This document shows, in pieces, positions 13,541-27,530 of a DNA stretch of 64,000 nt. The notes under the pieces are model-generated. The model was not told the DNA's origin, did not search any database, and saw nothing but the letters and a program-made list of their open reading frames with translations. The position numbers were made by a program, and so were the translations under genes. The stretch is from NCBI GenBank assembly GCA_002007465.1, contig LNAC01000350.1:424014-488013 (forward strand), read 5' to 3'. Position 1 is the first letter of the stretch. The number at the start of each line of letters is the position of its first letter. The DNA comes from Ailurus styani. Taxonomy: Eukaryota; Chordata; Mammalia; Carnivora; Ailuridae.

Positions 13541-16500
13541 CTGTAAAGAAGTAAGTACTACTGTTATATTTGTGTTCTCAAACAGAATGACTGAAATAAA
13601 TCTATAACTTTTAAATTCTGTAAATTTGATAATGTTCCATATTAACTTTAAAATACAAAATGAATCAGAAAAATAATATTATTCTTGCTTTTATATGATC
13701 ATTTAATTCAGAAGCACGTTTTCAGTTCTTCAAGAACACGCCTGAAAACTGGGTTGGAAACACCTCTTAACAACCTGTATTCTACCTCAACTTCTATTCC
13801 AGATGTATGAGTCAAACAAAAAAGGTAAAAACAGAAGAGTAATTATTTTTCTTTATAAAAAATGATAAACAATAAAATCTCACTTTAATTTGGCAAATAT
13901 ATGAGGTTAAAAATATACTACCTCTACAGAACTACTTAGAAATAACCTCTCAATATTTTTATTCTTTCCAGTTTATTAATATATTCTGAATTAATGTATT
14001 TATATATGTACCCATATACCTACTGCCATATACTATAGCAGAATTGCTATAGTTTTACATTGTTTTATCACATTTAATATTTATTGAAAACATTTTCTAT
14101 ATCATTAAATAAACAACAAAATAACACTTATTAATAGCAGTGTAACATTATGTCATCTAGGTTGGCCTTAATTTGTTTTCCAACTTTCCCTAATACAAAC
14201 AATAGTGTGACAAACATTTTTAAAAATAACGTGATCTGATTTTCTAGCTACTTATTTAGGACAGACCGCTAGAAATGTAATTACCTGGTTAAAGGGTATA
14301 AACATTATAAAGCTCTTGATAAATACTACCTGTTTTTCAGAATGGATGTTCAAAAATATATGCTTCTAATAGCAGTACTTGAAAGATCACTTCACCCATA
14401 CATTGAATATTACCACTAAAAATAATGTTGATAAGTGACAATGGTATCTTACTATTTTATCATTTTTTGTTTGCAAGTGAAATTGTTTTTCATGTGTTTA
14501 TTAGCTATCTTGATTTTTTAAATGTAAATTACTCCTTTCCTTTCCTGATATTTCTACTTTAATTTTCGTGTTAATGTTGTGGTACAGTAAACTGTTAGTT
14601 CCCCCAAAATTGGTCTTCATGTCTTTTCTCCTCCCATGTTAACACCTAATCCAATCCTCTGCCTGACACAGCAGCCTTCAGTGTTGTGGGAAGGCAGTGA
14701 GGTGGCATGGTGTATTGCACGTGCTTCACATGCCCACATACCACTGGGAAAGCCAAAGGTAGGTTAAGTCCAACCTTACTGAGTCTCAATTTCCTCATTT
14801 ATGATACTGGACATTATCCTGTACTGAGCTGGGTTGTCAGAAGGTTACAGGTGACATATGGAAGTACTTAGCACAGTGTCTGGCACAAAGTAAGTTCTCA
14901 ATATGACCATTTTAATAGAATATAAACTCTATGAGACCAACGACCCCATCTATCTTGTTTTCTGTTATATTCTTAGCATGTAGTACAATGCTGAGACATT
15001 CAGTAAAAGTAAGTCAATAAATAACCACTGAACAAAAAGGTGAATATGAATGTGTTATCCTAGGTCCCCAAGCAGCGTAATTTGGAAGCTGAGAACTCCC
15101 TTGCCATTGTGGGGATCTCATCATGCTTTTACGTTCCATTATAATGGCAAAGTATGACAGGGAATTTTTGACGCCTATGGAATAGATTGCTATTTGGATC
15201 AATTTTCTTATTTAATTCAATGAACAGGCTGTAAGTTCTACTTGTAAAGGCTCTAAAACTGCCCTAAAACAAAGAAGCTATTCACCTGTTTCCAAATATT
15301 CCACACAATTCTAATATGTACCTAACAAGATTACAACATATCCTATCCATATTTCAAGAACGTATATACTCACCAGTACGTATACCTGATACCAGCACCA
15401 TGTTTGGCAAATAACAGACTACTCAATAGATATTTCTTTGGTGAATAAATCAATCTCAAAGAGGAGGTATAGTACAAGGAGAAACAGTATAGTAGGAGGC
15501 ACAGCAAAAAACTGAAAAATACTGATGTATAATTTTTTAGACCCTGTTCCATGGTAACCACCTTTTAATTTAATGTACTCCTATATCCTCACTTAATTAA
15601 AACCTGGTTCCCCCATAAAGACACCATATGCTTTGCATTTTTCTCAAGTGGAGATGCTTATTCTTTCTGTACCTCACATAACATAGAGTTGGGATGAGGT
15701 CAGAATGGAGCTGGCTCACCAACACTTCACCAGACTAAACTCCTTCATCTGCCCCTCACTCCACCTACCAGTACTTCATTCAGTCTCTTACATTCATGAA
15801 AACGTCTACACTTGGCATAATCTTTCTCTCCAGGTCTTATCATCCCAGGTGACTTTGATGACTGGTTTTCTTCACTCTTCCATACTGCCTATTTAGAACA
15901 GCTTAACAAAATGACCCAATAGAACGACTCATTTTATCTAAAACATAAGTCCAAAACGTCATGCCACCAAATGATGTGAATCGCCCCTATCTGATCATAA
16001 GAGGCTATCTGTGATGTGCAATTCCATTTTCTACCATTCTCCACCCAACCCTGAACTGTAGACCCAGGTCACCGAGTCTTGTTTCTGGATTATACTTTAT
16101 TCCTAGAAAATTAAAGATGAGATTAAATTGCTCTTTTATGATCACAGAGAACTAACAACTTGTGTAAAATATCCTGTCAATCACATTAAAAAAGTAATTA
16201 AAGAGGAACAGGTGCCTACTTTAATCTTCCATTAAAGAACCTAAGAATTCAAAGATAAATCCTTGAGGTACCAAAAACAACTGGTAAAATGGAAAATGAC
16301 CCTGTTGTCTGAAAGCCAAGAACAAATACTTGAAATACTTTTTCCTTTTGTTTTTTAAAGGGAATTTTTAAAAAGTTCTTTGGGAAACTATCTTTCTCAA
16401 TAAGTCGGAAATTTCTTTTGCAATTACATGTTCTCCCCTCATACGATGCCCCATTATATAGTACTCTGAAGCCCAATTCTCAAAGTGCAATTTTCTCTAC

Positions 16501-19500
16501 TCTCACAGGCAAGAAAAAGAACTCAGAAGATAAAAAAGAAATGTATGTACAGGCAACTGTCTTCTCCAACCCCCAAAGAAATTCAAATTGTCTTCAGTTT
16601 CTCTACTCCTGCAGTCAAGATTACCATGCCACAGGGCAACTTGGACTTAGCTCTCTCCATGACAGAACTTTTCAGGCCAGCTCTAGGAAAATGAATTGTT
16701 TTTCAGGTCAGTTAGAAGACCACCTGCAATAAAGAGCTGATATTTCTCTGACTTTTGAAATAGGAACGTAAAATTAATGAAATCCAGCCACAATTTCATA
16801 CCCTTCTAGGGTTCCATTACTCACATGTTAACAAAGAAAACTATTTTCACATATACATATTTAGATTTGAACTTGATTAAACTCTAGCATTTTTATTAAA
16901 AAACAGGTAAGTGATGGAGCCTGTGCCAGGTGCTGGAAAGAGAGGTAAATGACCCGGCTGTGCCCTCAAGAAGCTCAGGGTTTAATGGGAGCTGCAGAAC
17001 TGTAAAGACACATTCAGCGTGCCATGAAGAAGACAAGATGAAGTGAGAGTACAGTGGGGGTACCTTGCTTCAAGTGAGATCATGAAATGCTCCTGGGGAA
17101 AAAAACCCAATGCTGGGGCTAAAATGCAAGGATGGACAGAAGCTGGCTAGGTACAGGAGAGGGAAAAAAGGAGGGAACCGAATATCCAAGGGAGAAACTA
17201 TATAAGAATAGTTATGTGTTTTCACTTTATATTATTTGCTTCTTTGATTGTATGTAATAGGGAAATGTGCGATTTATTATTTACTTGTTTTAGTTCTGTT
17301 TTTAAAAATAAGACTAGCAACAACAAGGAGTGTAAGACATCTGTTATCCTTGCCTCCTCCTTCTTTCTTTTTTCTCTGCCTCTTTCCCCTTATCTAGTCT
17401 GTCACCATTTTCGGTTTACATTCTGTACTATCATTCCCATTCATCTTGCTATTCAAGCTCCTATTAATTCTCACCTGGAATATGCGCCAAGAGCCTACAC
17501 CATTCACTCTTATCTCTAAGCCATCTTACGTGTCTTCCAGAATAATCATGTAAGGCTTTAAAGCCTTGTAAGTAGCACTATTGATGGGAAAAAAATAACA
17601 AATTTAGCAAACATTTATTAAGCACTATTCTCACACCAGACCCTCAGAAAATGATAAATAAGAAACTGTCATTGTCTTTGGGGAACTCAATTTAATGGGT
17701 TAACTTTTAAGTTCCTTTATTGTTTATTATTAATTCAATAAACACGTACTGGTTTTCTACTATGAGCTGGACATTACCTTGGTTTTGGGATAAGAAATAT
17801 ATAAAGCATGTATGTGTATGGTTGGTGGCAGGGAGAACTCAGTCCTATTTTCAATGTAACCACATTGTAGTGGAAGAAAAGGACATACATGCAATTAATT
17901 AATCTAATTCAACATGGTTCATATTTCTGTTTTGCACTGAGGAATAACCTGTAATGATATTGGTAAATAATAATAAGAATCTGAACCAAGGAAATGGCTA
18001 TGGGGTTGAGACTAGAACAAGAAAGCTAATGAGGGAAGGTTGACAGAGTATTCTAGTTAGATATGTTCAAACAGTTATTGGATATATAGGCTCAGGACTT
18101 GGGAGAGATTTGGAGGACCTATCATTATATGGGGAAGTAGCCGAAATATGGGCTAGGAACAGTAATATTGTATTTTTAATTTAGAGAACAATAATATTTA
18201 ACAACAGATACAATAATAAGGGAAATCCAGAAGGAAGATGAGGAGGAGCACCACAAGCAGGAAGGAAAGCAGCAGAGTGATATAACAGAATTTCAGACCT
18301 GCCAACAGCTATATGAGAAAATGCGCCATGTCATTAACCATCAGGGAAATGCAAATCAAAACCACAGATCTATCCCCTCACACCTGTCAGGATGGCAACT
18401 ATCAAAAACACCCACAAAGGACAACAAGTATTGGCAAGGATGTTGAGAAAAGGGAACCCTTGTGCATGGGTGGTGGGAATATAAAATAGTTCAGTTCCTG
18501 TGGAAAACAGCACGGCAGTCCTTTGAAGAATGAAACATGGAATTACCATATGATGTAGCAATTCTACTTCTGGGCATACATCCAAAAGAACTGAAAGCAG
18601 GACTTGGACATTATTCACAAAAGCTTAAAGATGGAAAAATTCCAACTGTCCATTGATGAGTGAATGGATAAATAAAATGTGGCATATAAATGCAGTGGAA
18701 TATTATCTAGCCTTAAAAAGGAATGAAATTGTGATGGATACACTCTGAAGATAGTATACTGAGTGAAATAAGCCAGACACAAAAGGACAAGTATATTATT
18801 CCACTTATGTGAGGGACCTAGAATCGTCAAATTCAAAGTAATAGAAAATAGAATAGTTACCAGGGGCTGGGAGTCTGGGGAATGGGGATTTATTGTTTAA
18901 CAGGTTCTGAGTTTGAGTTTAGGGTGATGAAAAGATTCTGAAGATGGACAGTGGTGCCTGCATACAGTGTGAATGTACATAATGCCACTGAAATGTACGG
19001 TTAGAACTGTTAAGTTTTATGGTATATATATTTTACCATAAAAAAGAAAAGTTAAAAAAAAACTGACCATTGGAAATAGATTCATTTACTTTTTCTCTCC
19101 GATTTGCTTTATCAACAGTATTATATGGCAATGTCAGCCCTTTTACTCTTTATTTAGCATTTTCTTACTATACAGTTGGTAAAGAGAAGAATATGGCCAA
19201 TTTCGTTCTACCCATAGTCCGATGGTGGTTTCATCTGACCCAAGTCAGTCCTGATCTCTTATTAACAGATCCAAAGAGAACCTTCCTCTTATAATTGGTA
19301 AAGAGATCTCCAAACTTCCTATTTTTTAGCTGGAAATCATTATATATAAAATTATCTTATTCTTCCCACTAAGAAGTGGACTTGGGAATTGTTCCACATA
19401 AACAAGACTTTTTTTTTATATTAAAAATGTTTTACTTCTTAACTTTGATTTTTACATTTCTAGACTATTTCTTATTGCTGACATGTTATTGATTAGGACT

Positions 19501-22500
19501 TAACTTTTAAAACTCTACTATAGTTATTTAAATTGTGAACCTTTGGTCCTATGACAAACCAATTTTGTATTCAAAGTCTGATTGCAGAACTTATCACCTC
19601 CAGTATTTATTATTTTTTTCACTTTTCCACATCAGAAGGGTAACTTTTTCTCTGCATTTGGTTGAATGTACAGCTGTTCCCAAAGGAGCTCTCTAATTTG
19701 TTCCCCCTTTCTGAATTCACATGTAATCTTCTAATCAGTATCTTAAGACACTTTTTACCTTCTTTAATTTTTCATTGATTTTATATGATGAGCATGGCTC
19801 TCTTGATAGCAGCATGCATACTATAATCTCAAAACATATTTTTGAGTCAGTGGATTTAAAGTATAATTTGATTTTATAGTTGGTGAACGTGGCTCAATTA
19901 ACTTCACCAGGTGTATAGTTAGTTGCTCTTGGGCTATATTTATAATCTTGTTGAAATTCAACTAAGGAAACAGAGAAACTGATTTGTTACTTCCCACATT
20001 TTAGCAAAGAGCCTCACTGGAATACAATCTAAGAAACATAGTAAACTTGTGGAATGGTACCAATAAATATCTATATGTAGTTCAAACTTGGTAGTCTGGT
20101 AAAGTGCCTGGGTGCTCCTTAGTACTTACTTGAAATTATCACTTCATTTAGAATGTTTGCTCAAAGCACCTGATAGCCAGGTAACCCCTCAGCTTTTTTC
20201 AACCAGGGTTCTACTAGAAAATTAAGCTCCAATGCCCTAAGACATCCATTGTTTATAATGAGTTAATTTCTCTCCAATGTATCTACAATAGAAGATATAT
20301 ACCATTGTTGCAAGAACTGCGAAAGTCACTTGAATAATTTTGTGAATTCTGTGAATTTTGTGAGGAGTCCTGGTTAAGAAATCCTGGATGGTTTGTAATG
20401 ATGTGTTCATAGGTTTATTTTCTATATATGTCAGTGAAGAAGGTAAAGAGCTACCCTATCCTGAGAAACCATGACATGACAGGGATAGGGCCAGTCATTA
20501 TATAGATGCTATTTATACTAAAACTGTTCTTTAAGACAGGTATTTCTACCAAGTTAGATGGAAGAAAAATGAAGTCAAGGATGTTGAGTAACTTGTGGTG
20601 GATCCAGATTTCAAAGTTAGTTCTGCCTCTGTAGCCAAATTCTACCTCTTTCCACCACCGTACACTGCTACCATTGGCACTTGTAGCCTTAGCTACTTCA
20701 AAAAAAAAAAATTATAGGTATTAAAAGAATTTTAAGCAGACAAGTAAAACAATAGGTTTCCTTTGCACTTTACAGACAGGATTCTGATCATGATATAAAG
20801 AATGGCTTGGCAGAGAGACACACCGGAAACATTCTACTATGAGACCAGCTAACAAGGCTACTGCAGCGGCCTTAAATAAAGAAAGTGACAGTACAGATGG
20901 GGAGAGAAGAATGATCTAAGAATAATTTAGGCAGTGACTGACTGGTTGTGAGGTAGCCAAGAAGGTGGGGAGAAGGGGAACAGACATTACAAATGACAAG
21001 TTGGCCATCACTCCTTGACGAACTCAGAAGCATACATCTTGCTGATGGCAGTTCATTAGCATTCCTTTCATATTAAGCAAGACAGCATCATAGTCACCTC
21101 TTTGTGTCAAAAATGCTACTTTTATGAAAAAGTTGAAAAGAAAGTAATGTAAGAGTTTTATTTACCAGGAGGTAAAATTTAAGAAGAGGAGGTATAAAGA
21201 TGTGAATTGATAGTCCTGATCCTTCCTCCTGGGACAATTATGGCAATTCTAGATCTAATCCATGAGAACCAGCCACATATGTAAAATATTTATTAGGCTA
21301 AAATTAACCAGGTTGTTTTCCTCAAAAGGAGATTCTGAAAATCACCAGTAGATCACATTCAGGGGACAGAGCGTCCCTTTTCCCTGGCTGCCTTCAACTT
21401 GATCAGTTATGGTCCCCATTGCTGTTGGGCTCTCTTACCCGAGGGATGATGTTTTTTTCCCTTTATGCCTGTTGCTGGCAGTCATGTCCCACTACCCTCC
21501 ATGGAGCTTCCCATTTACACTCCATTTAGTATGCTTTACTGTCTGGGCTACTCTCATCTGTTACTTTGATCATTTTTTTATTATCTGTGATAAGACTACA
21601 AACAGAAAAGCAGAAGGATAAACTGAGGATGGTATGTATCAATATTTTCAAGGATGACTTAGATATATAAGAATAACATAGAAATATCCAATTAATATAC
21701 CTTTCAATTCTCTTCTTGTTTTCCTCCATTTTTTGATTTGCTATGTTCAACAGGAAGTCGATATATTCCTCAGTCACCATAAGTTTTCCCTTATGGGTTA
21801 ATGGAACTTCTAAGCCATGCGTGCTCCGGATAGCCTACAAGAAACAAACAATTTAGGTATGACGACTTATGTACTAGAGACACTGGAGATAACTAAAGGA
21901 AAGTCCCAGTTAGGGCTGTGTTTAAACATAGTTTGGCTCCAACTATGGAGGGTTTAAGTTTATGCTACAATATACCCTTGCTAAACATAACTGAATCGAA
22001 GGAGATTAAATAGATTTTCCCATCACATAAAGTTATTTCTTAAGAAAGTCATTCTATACAGTGTCTTTCAGAAAAGCAGAAAATATCCAAAAATCCAATC
22101 ACTTTAACAGTTTCAGTCTCACTAAAGCTTAGGAAGCTTTAATACACTACTTAAAGAAAAGAAATAAATGAAATCTCAACAGAAGCTTCAAGGGAAAATC
22201 AAAATGAACTGGATGTGGAAGAGCCTCTTAGTGCCGCTCGAGCAGAGTGCGGTTATGAGAATAAACCATGCATGTTCTATCTCACAAAGTGGCTGCCTTC
22301 TCCATGCTTTAGGGTTGCCAATCTTAGTAACCTCTTGATGAAACAGCCACTGTGTTCCAAGTAAATCCAAACAGTGGAAATGGGTTAAGAACAGCAACAA
22401 AAACCAGTATGAGAAATAAAAATTCTTTCGGTGAACTTTTACTGAGCATCTACAGTGTTTTGGCCCCATGAAAGGGGTGAAAACACAGAATAAATATAAT

Positions 22501-25500
22501 AAATATAATATGATCCCTGCCCTTAAGAGCTTACACTTTAAAACAGGAAATAAGTGAACAAAGAATGACAAGACAACATAGGTGCTATGCCAGGAGACAC
22601 ACACACACACATATGTACGAACATGTCCATGCATGTATACAGACACATACACACAGTGCTAAGGAAACAACTGATTGAGACTGAGGCCTCAGCTTTACGT
22701 GAAAGGTAACATTTGAGTTAGGGTTTTAAGGATAAGTGCGATTTCACCAGAGGCAGGGGACATTCCAGCCAGAGAACGACTCACCTATAGTCATGGAAAC
22801 ATGAAAGAGGACAATACATTTGGGGAAGAGCCACGAGTTTTCTAACTGGCTGGAGCATAAGTATGCTAGTAGGAGATGAACATAAATAAGGTAAATGGAA
22901 AATAATTTGGGTAGGGCCTCGAATACCAGGGGAAATATATGGCAACCCCGACTTTTGTAAAAGGGGGATTTTGATAGTATTGGCTTGGGGGGGACTGAAG
23001 GAGATGATGGATAGCAGGAAAACAAGTCAGGAGACCACTGTAAAGACTGGGGGAGGAGTCATGATGGCTTAAGTAGGGGCAGTGATAGAGGCCTTGGAAA
23101 GGTGGAGTTGGGCATAAGAAATTAGAGGCAGATGTGCTAGGACTTGTAACTAACTAAATACAGAAGACAAAGGAATGGAAAGTGAATGAATGGTTCTGTT
23201 CTTGCTTGGGTTACCCGAAGGAGTGTACGGGAAGGAGACAGGGACACAAACCAGTACTGTGGGCTTTGACTTTCTATTTAGGCTTTTTTTTTTTTTTATA
23301 GGTGTCTTCTGTTGTAAGCCATCTCTATTTGGGAAATGGGCAATTTGTTAAAAACAGATAAAAAATAGGAAAGCCTAGGAAGCTAGAATGGTAGAAAACC
23401 TGAAAGTGTTCAAAAGCAAAGAATATATACCATTACAAATAATAAATACTATAGACGATGAGCACAGGGCAAAATCACTAGGAGTTGATTTGGCCATGAA
23501 AAGACTCAGAGAGGGTGGAGGCTAAGCAAGGGCTTTAAAGATCATCTAGTCCAAGGTTGGCAAACTTCTGTAAAAAGATAGATAGTAAATATTTCTGACT
23601 TTGTAGCCATATAGTATCTGTTGTAACTACTCACTTTTGCCACTGTAGCACAAAAGCAACCTGAGATAGGATTTTAAGTGGGAGTAGTGGGGGGCACCTG
23701 GGTGGCTCAGTGGGTTAAAGCCTCTGCCTTCGGCTCAGGTCATGATCTCAGGGTCCTGGGATCGAGGCCCGCATCGGGCTCTCTGCTCAGCAGGGAGCCT
23801 GCTTCCTCCTCTCTCTCTGTCTGCCTCTCTGCATACTTGTGATTTCTCTCTCTCTGTGTCAAATAAATAAAATCTTAAAAAAAAAAAAAAAAACTGGGAG
23901 TAGTGGGATCTGACCTCCTGTGGAGGACTTGGTCCCAGGGCCATAATTTGCTGGACCCGATATGGTCAAGAAAATTGAGACCCTGAGGAATTAAGGAGCA
24001 TGCCCAAGTTCATATAACGCAGCTGTGGTAAGCCAGTATACATGTAGAGGACTTTAGACCCCCCGCTTATGATTCTCTCCACTATATCATGGTACTGATT
24101 ACATTGAGCTTTGCCTATTTAGGATGAGGAGGGCATAGAGAATCGGACTGAAAGTAAGTAGAGGAGGACACTATAAAATAAGAGCTCAAATGCAAATCTA
24201 AGAACTTGACTTTGCTCTGTGGAAAAGAGTAAAGTACTGAAGATTTCTCAGCAAGGAAATGGCACGATTTGGGTAGAGAGAGACTAAAGGTAGGAGTCGA
24301 AAGAGGTTTTTCAATAATCTGAATCACTTCAGGCCCAAAGAACTGCTTTTTGCCAAAAGTTATCTTACCAACATAGTCTTTCCTCTCTTCCCCACGGTTA
24401 TGCCAGAGTTCCTGAAACCAGAATCTATTGCCACTGAATGCTGTAAAAAAGTAAACTGGTTAAATTCTGATAATCTGGCTAATTAAATAAACTGGTTAGC
24501 TCTATAAATTGCAGAAATATATATAACCCCAAACCTATAATTAAATTTTAAAACTAATTAATTAAACTAACATCATATTATTTTTTTAGTAGATTTAAAG
24601 CTTAGAATTAAATCTACCCTCAGGGCGCCTGGGTGGCTCAGTCGTTAAATGTCTGCCTTCGGCTCAGTCATGATCCCAGGGTCCTGGGATCCAGCCCCGC
24701 ATCGCTCTCCTTGCTTCACGGAAAGCCTGCTTCTCCCTCTCCCACACCCTTTGCTTGTGTCCCCTCTCTCGCTATATCTCTCTCTCTGTCAAATAAATAA
24801 ATAAAATCTTAAAAAAAAATTAAATCTACACACATACCTATAAATCCAAGCATAATCTAAAAACGTTACCAGAATCTGTGCATCCTGTAACTGTTGACAC
24901 TGCACATGGAGAACGAGTGGTTCAGATTTCAAAATGGCATCACCAGTTGCTTTCTTCAGAGCTGCCATCTAAATAAGTGAGAAATGTTAGCATCAGACAC
25001 CAATATATGATCCTTTTCTATGGTGACCCTTCACCATATGCAACTTCAGTTTTTCCCAGAAATATTCAGAATCATCCAGTATCCTTTTTCTGCAATAACT
25101 TTTCACCCTGCTTTCTTAGTCCCCTTTCTTCAACCACTGATTTACCTGCTTATTCTTTTAAAAGACTTGGTTTCAAAGTCTACCATAAACCTCTTATGTC
25201 ATTCTTTCCAACCACATCTTGGAAAGTAAACTACTACTCTATTTAATTACATAACAGATTTTCATTGAGAAATATGGTGTGCGGGTATCTGGCTGGATCA
25301 GTCCGTAGAGCATGTGACTCGATTCTGAGTTCATGAGTTCAAGTCCCATGTTGGGCACAAAGCCTACTTTAAAAAAAAATGAAAGAATATGATATGAAAG
25401 TTTTATTTAGGGTATCTGGGTGGCTCAGTCAGTTAAGCGTCTGCCTTTGGCTCATGATCCTGGGGTGCTGGGATCCAGTCCCACATAGGGCTCCCTGCTC

Positions 25501-27459
25501 AGCAGGGAGTCTGCTTCTTCCTCTGCCCCTCCCCACCTCTTGTGCCCTTGCTCTCTCTCTCTCTCACAAAAATAAATAAAACATCTTAAAAAAAAGAAAA
25601 AGAAAGTTCTGCTTAAATGCTTTGCTATTAGATTGAAGTTTGAGATTTATATATGCCTTGAGCTAGAATTGATACAAGGTGTTTATTATTTCTTTCCACC
25701 TAGTATCCTTGGGCAGTATCCTCCCTTCTTCACACCATTTGATTCTGATGGGACTATCAGTCATGACCCTATCACTCATGACTCCCACTATCATAGTCTC
25801 AGAGATGCCAAGTGCCTACATCTGATCAAGGACAGTATTCCATTCCGGCAAAAATAACTGATCTCAAGGGGAGAACATGTAACCCAAGCAGGATGACTCA
25901 GACTCCTCTGGGAATAATACCTGGATATTAGCAAGAATAAGTCCTTTTCTGCTGGGGCTACTGGCAGCTATTTTTCCCACCACAAAGACTGTGCAGCAGA
26001 AGAGAATAAGGGCCAATATGCAGGAAGAACCAGTACGCAAAGAAGGAGATGAAGAATGAGTGAGTACCCCAAAACAACATTTGAGTACCTGAACAGGTAA
26101 TGTAAAGTGCCCAACTAAGACAAACTTATATGAACTCATCTAAACATTTTAATTTCTAAAACTAAATAACCCAGGATAGGTAGAAAGATTTACAAGAAGC
26201 AATCCAGATAAATAATGTATGACTTATTTATGTCAGTATGCTGGTAATATATAGATAGTACTAATCCTTTTCCCTGAGCTCCCTTCTCCTTGTATAATTT
26301 ATTCCAGGTTACAGAGTTATCAAATGGTAGAACTGAAATTCAAATATTCAATCTACTATATGTCCAATATCCATGAACCCTCTATGTCCAAGAGGATGTG
26401 TTTTGTTGAGCAATAAGTAATCCTTATATACATATTTATACTTTAATCTCCCAAATCAAAAAAGTCACTAACGAATTCTCCTCAGGCTTTCTAATCTTCA
26501 GTTATTATAATTAAGCACACAAATCCACCTTGAATGTTCTATTCTTTTCATATGTATTTAATGTGATTCTGAATTAAAAGTTTACTTCTAAATTTATATA
26601 TAAAAACTTACCACATCATCCTTTACACAAGGTTTGTGTGTAACCAGTAGCCAGCAACAGTTTTGCTTTTGAATCTCAAAACCATTTATACCCTAAAATT
26701 AAAAAATAATTTAATTTAATCATATAATATTTACACAATAAGTACAATGCATAGCATAATTGTAAACTTTCTTAGATTAATAATCCCAAGTGGTAATTTT
26801 AAGTTTTACTGAGAACAATTCACTAGGTTTTGGGTAAAGTTAACCCCAAACAAAAATGAAACCAAATTACTTGAGATAGAAAGAAAATAAATTGCTTATT
26901 AAGATATGAAAACTTAATATTTTCTGAAATATGGTCATGATTTTGTCAGAAGAAAAGGGATTACTGTAAGGAGTTGTATGCTAGCAGCCCTGAGTTGTAC
27001 TCTAATTGTTTTATTTGACTAGTATATATGTATGACTATGTATACACATATACATAATATATATTATTTATATATATTATATATATAATATATATTATTT
27101 ATATATATAATATATATGGGGTTTTTTTGAAAGAGAGAGAAAGGATAGAGAGCATGAGTTGGGGGGGTGGTAAAAGGGGGAAAGAGGGAGAGAGAATCTT
27201 AAGCAGGCTTCATGACCCTGAGATCATGACATAAGCTGAAATCAAGAGTCGGATCCTGAACCTACTAAGCCACCCAGGTGCCTCTTGGCTTGCCCAATAT
27301 TAAAAAAGCAAACAAAAAGAACAACTTGGAATTCCCTTTGTAAAAAAGCACTGTCCCAATCCCACACAGGACCTATTACTTTTTACTGACAGGTGGGCTG
27401 TTCACACCCTTATATGTTTCTAGTTTCTAAAGGCATACAGTTGTAACATCGGGATTAGG

Positions 27460-27530
<71 letters not shown>

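Noticed and set aside
22188..22652. 154-codon minus frame in TYW3 intron 4
   Set aside because: It overlaps an old dispersed repeat, shows no domain and lies in the intron; likely chance.
25281..25379. Possible tRNA-Lys gene
   Set aside because: Box A and B traces remain but the stems do not pair and a poly-A tail follows; it is the tRNA-derived head of a SINE.
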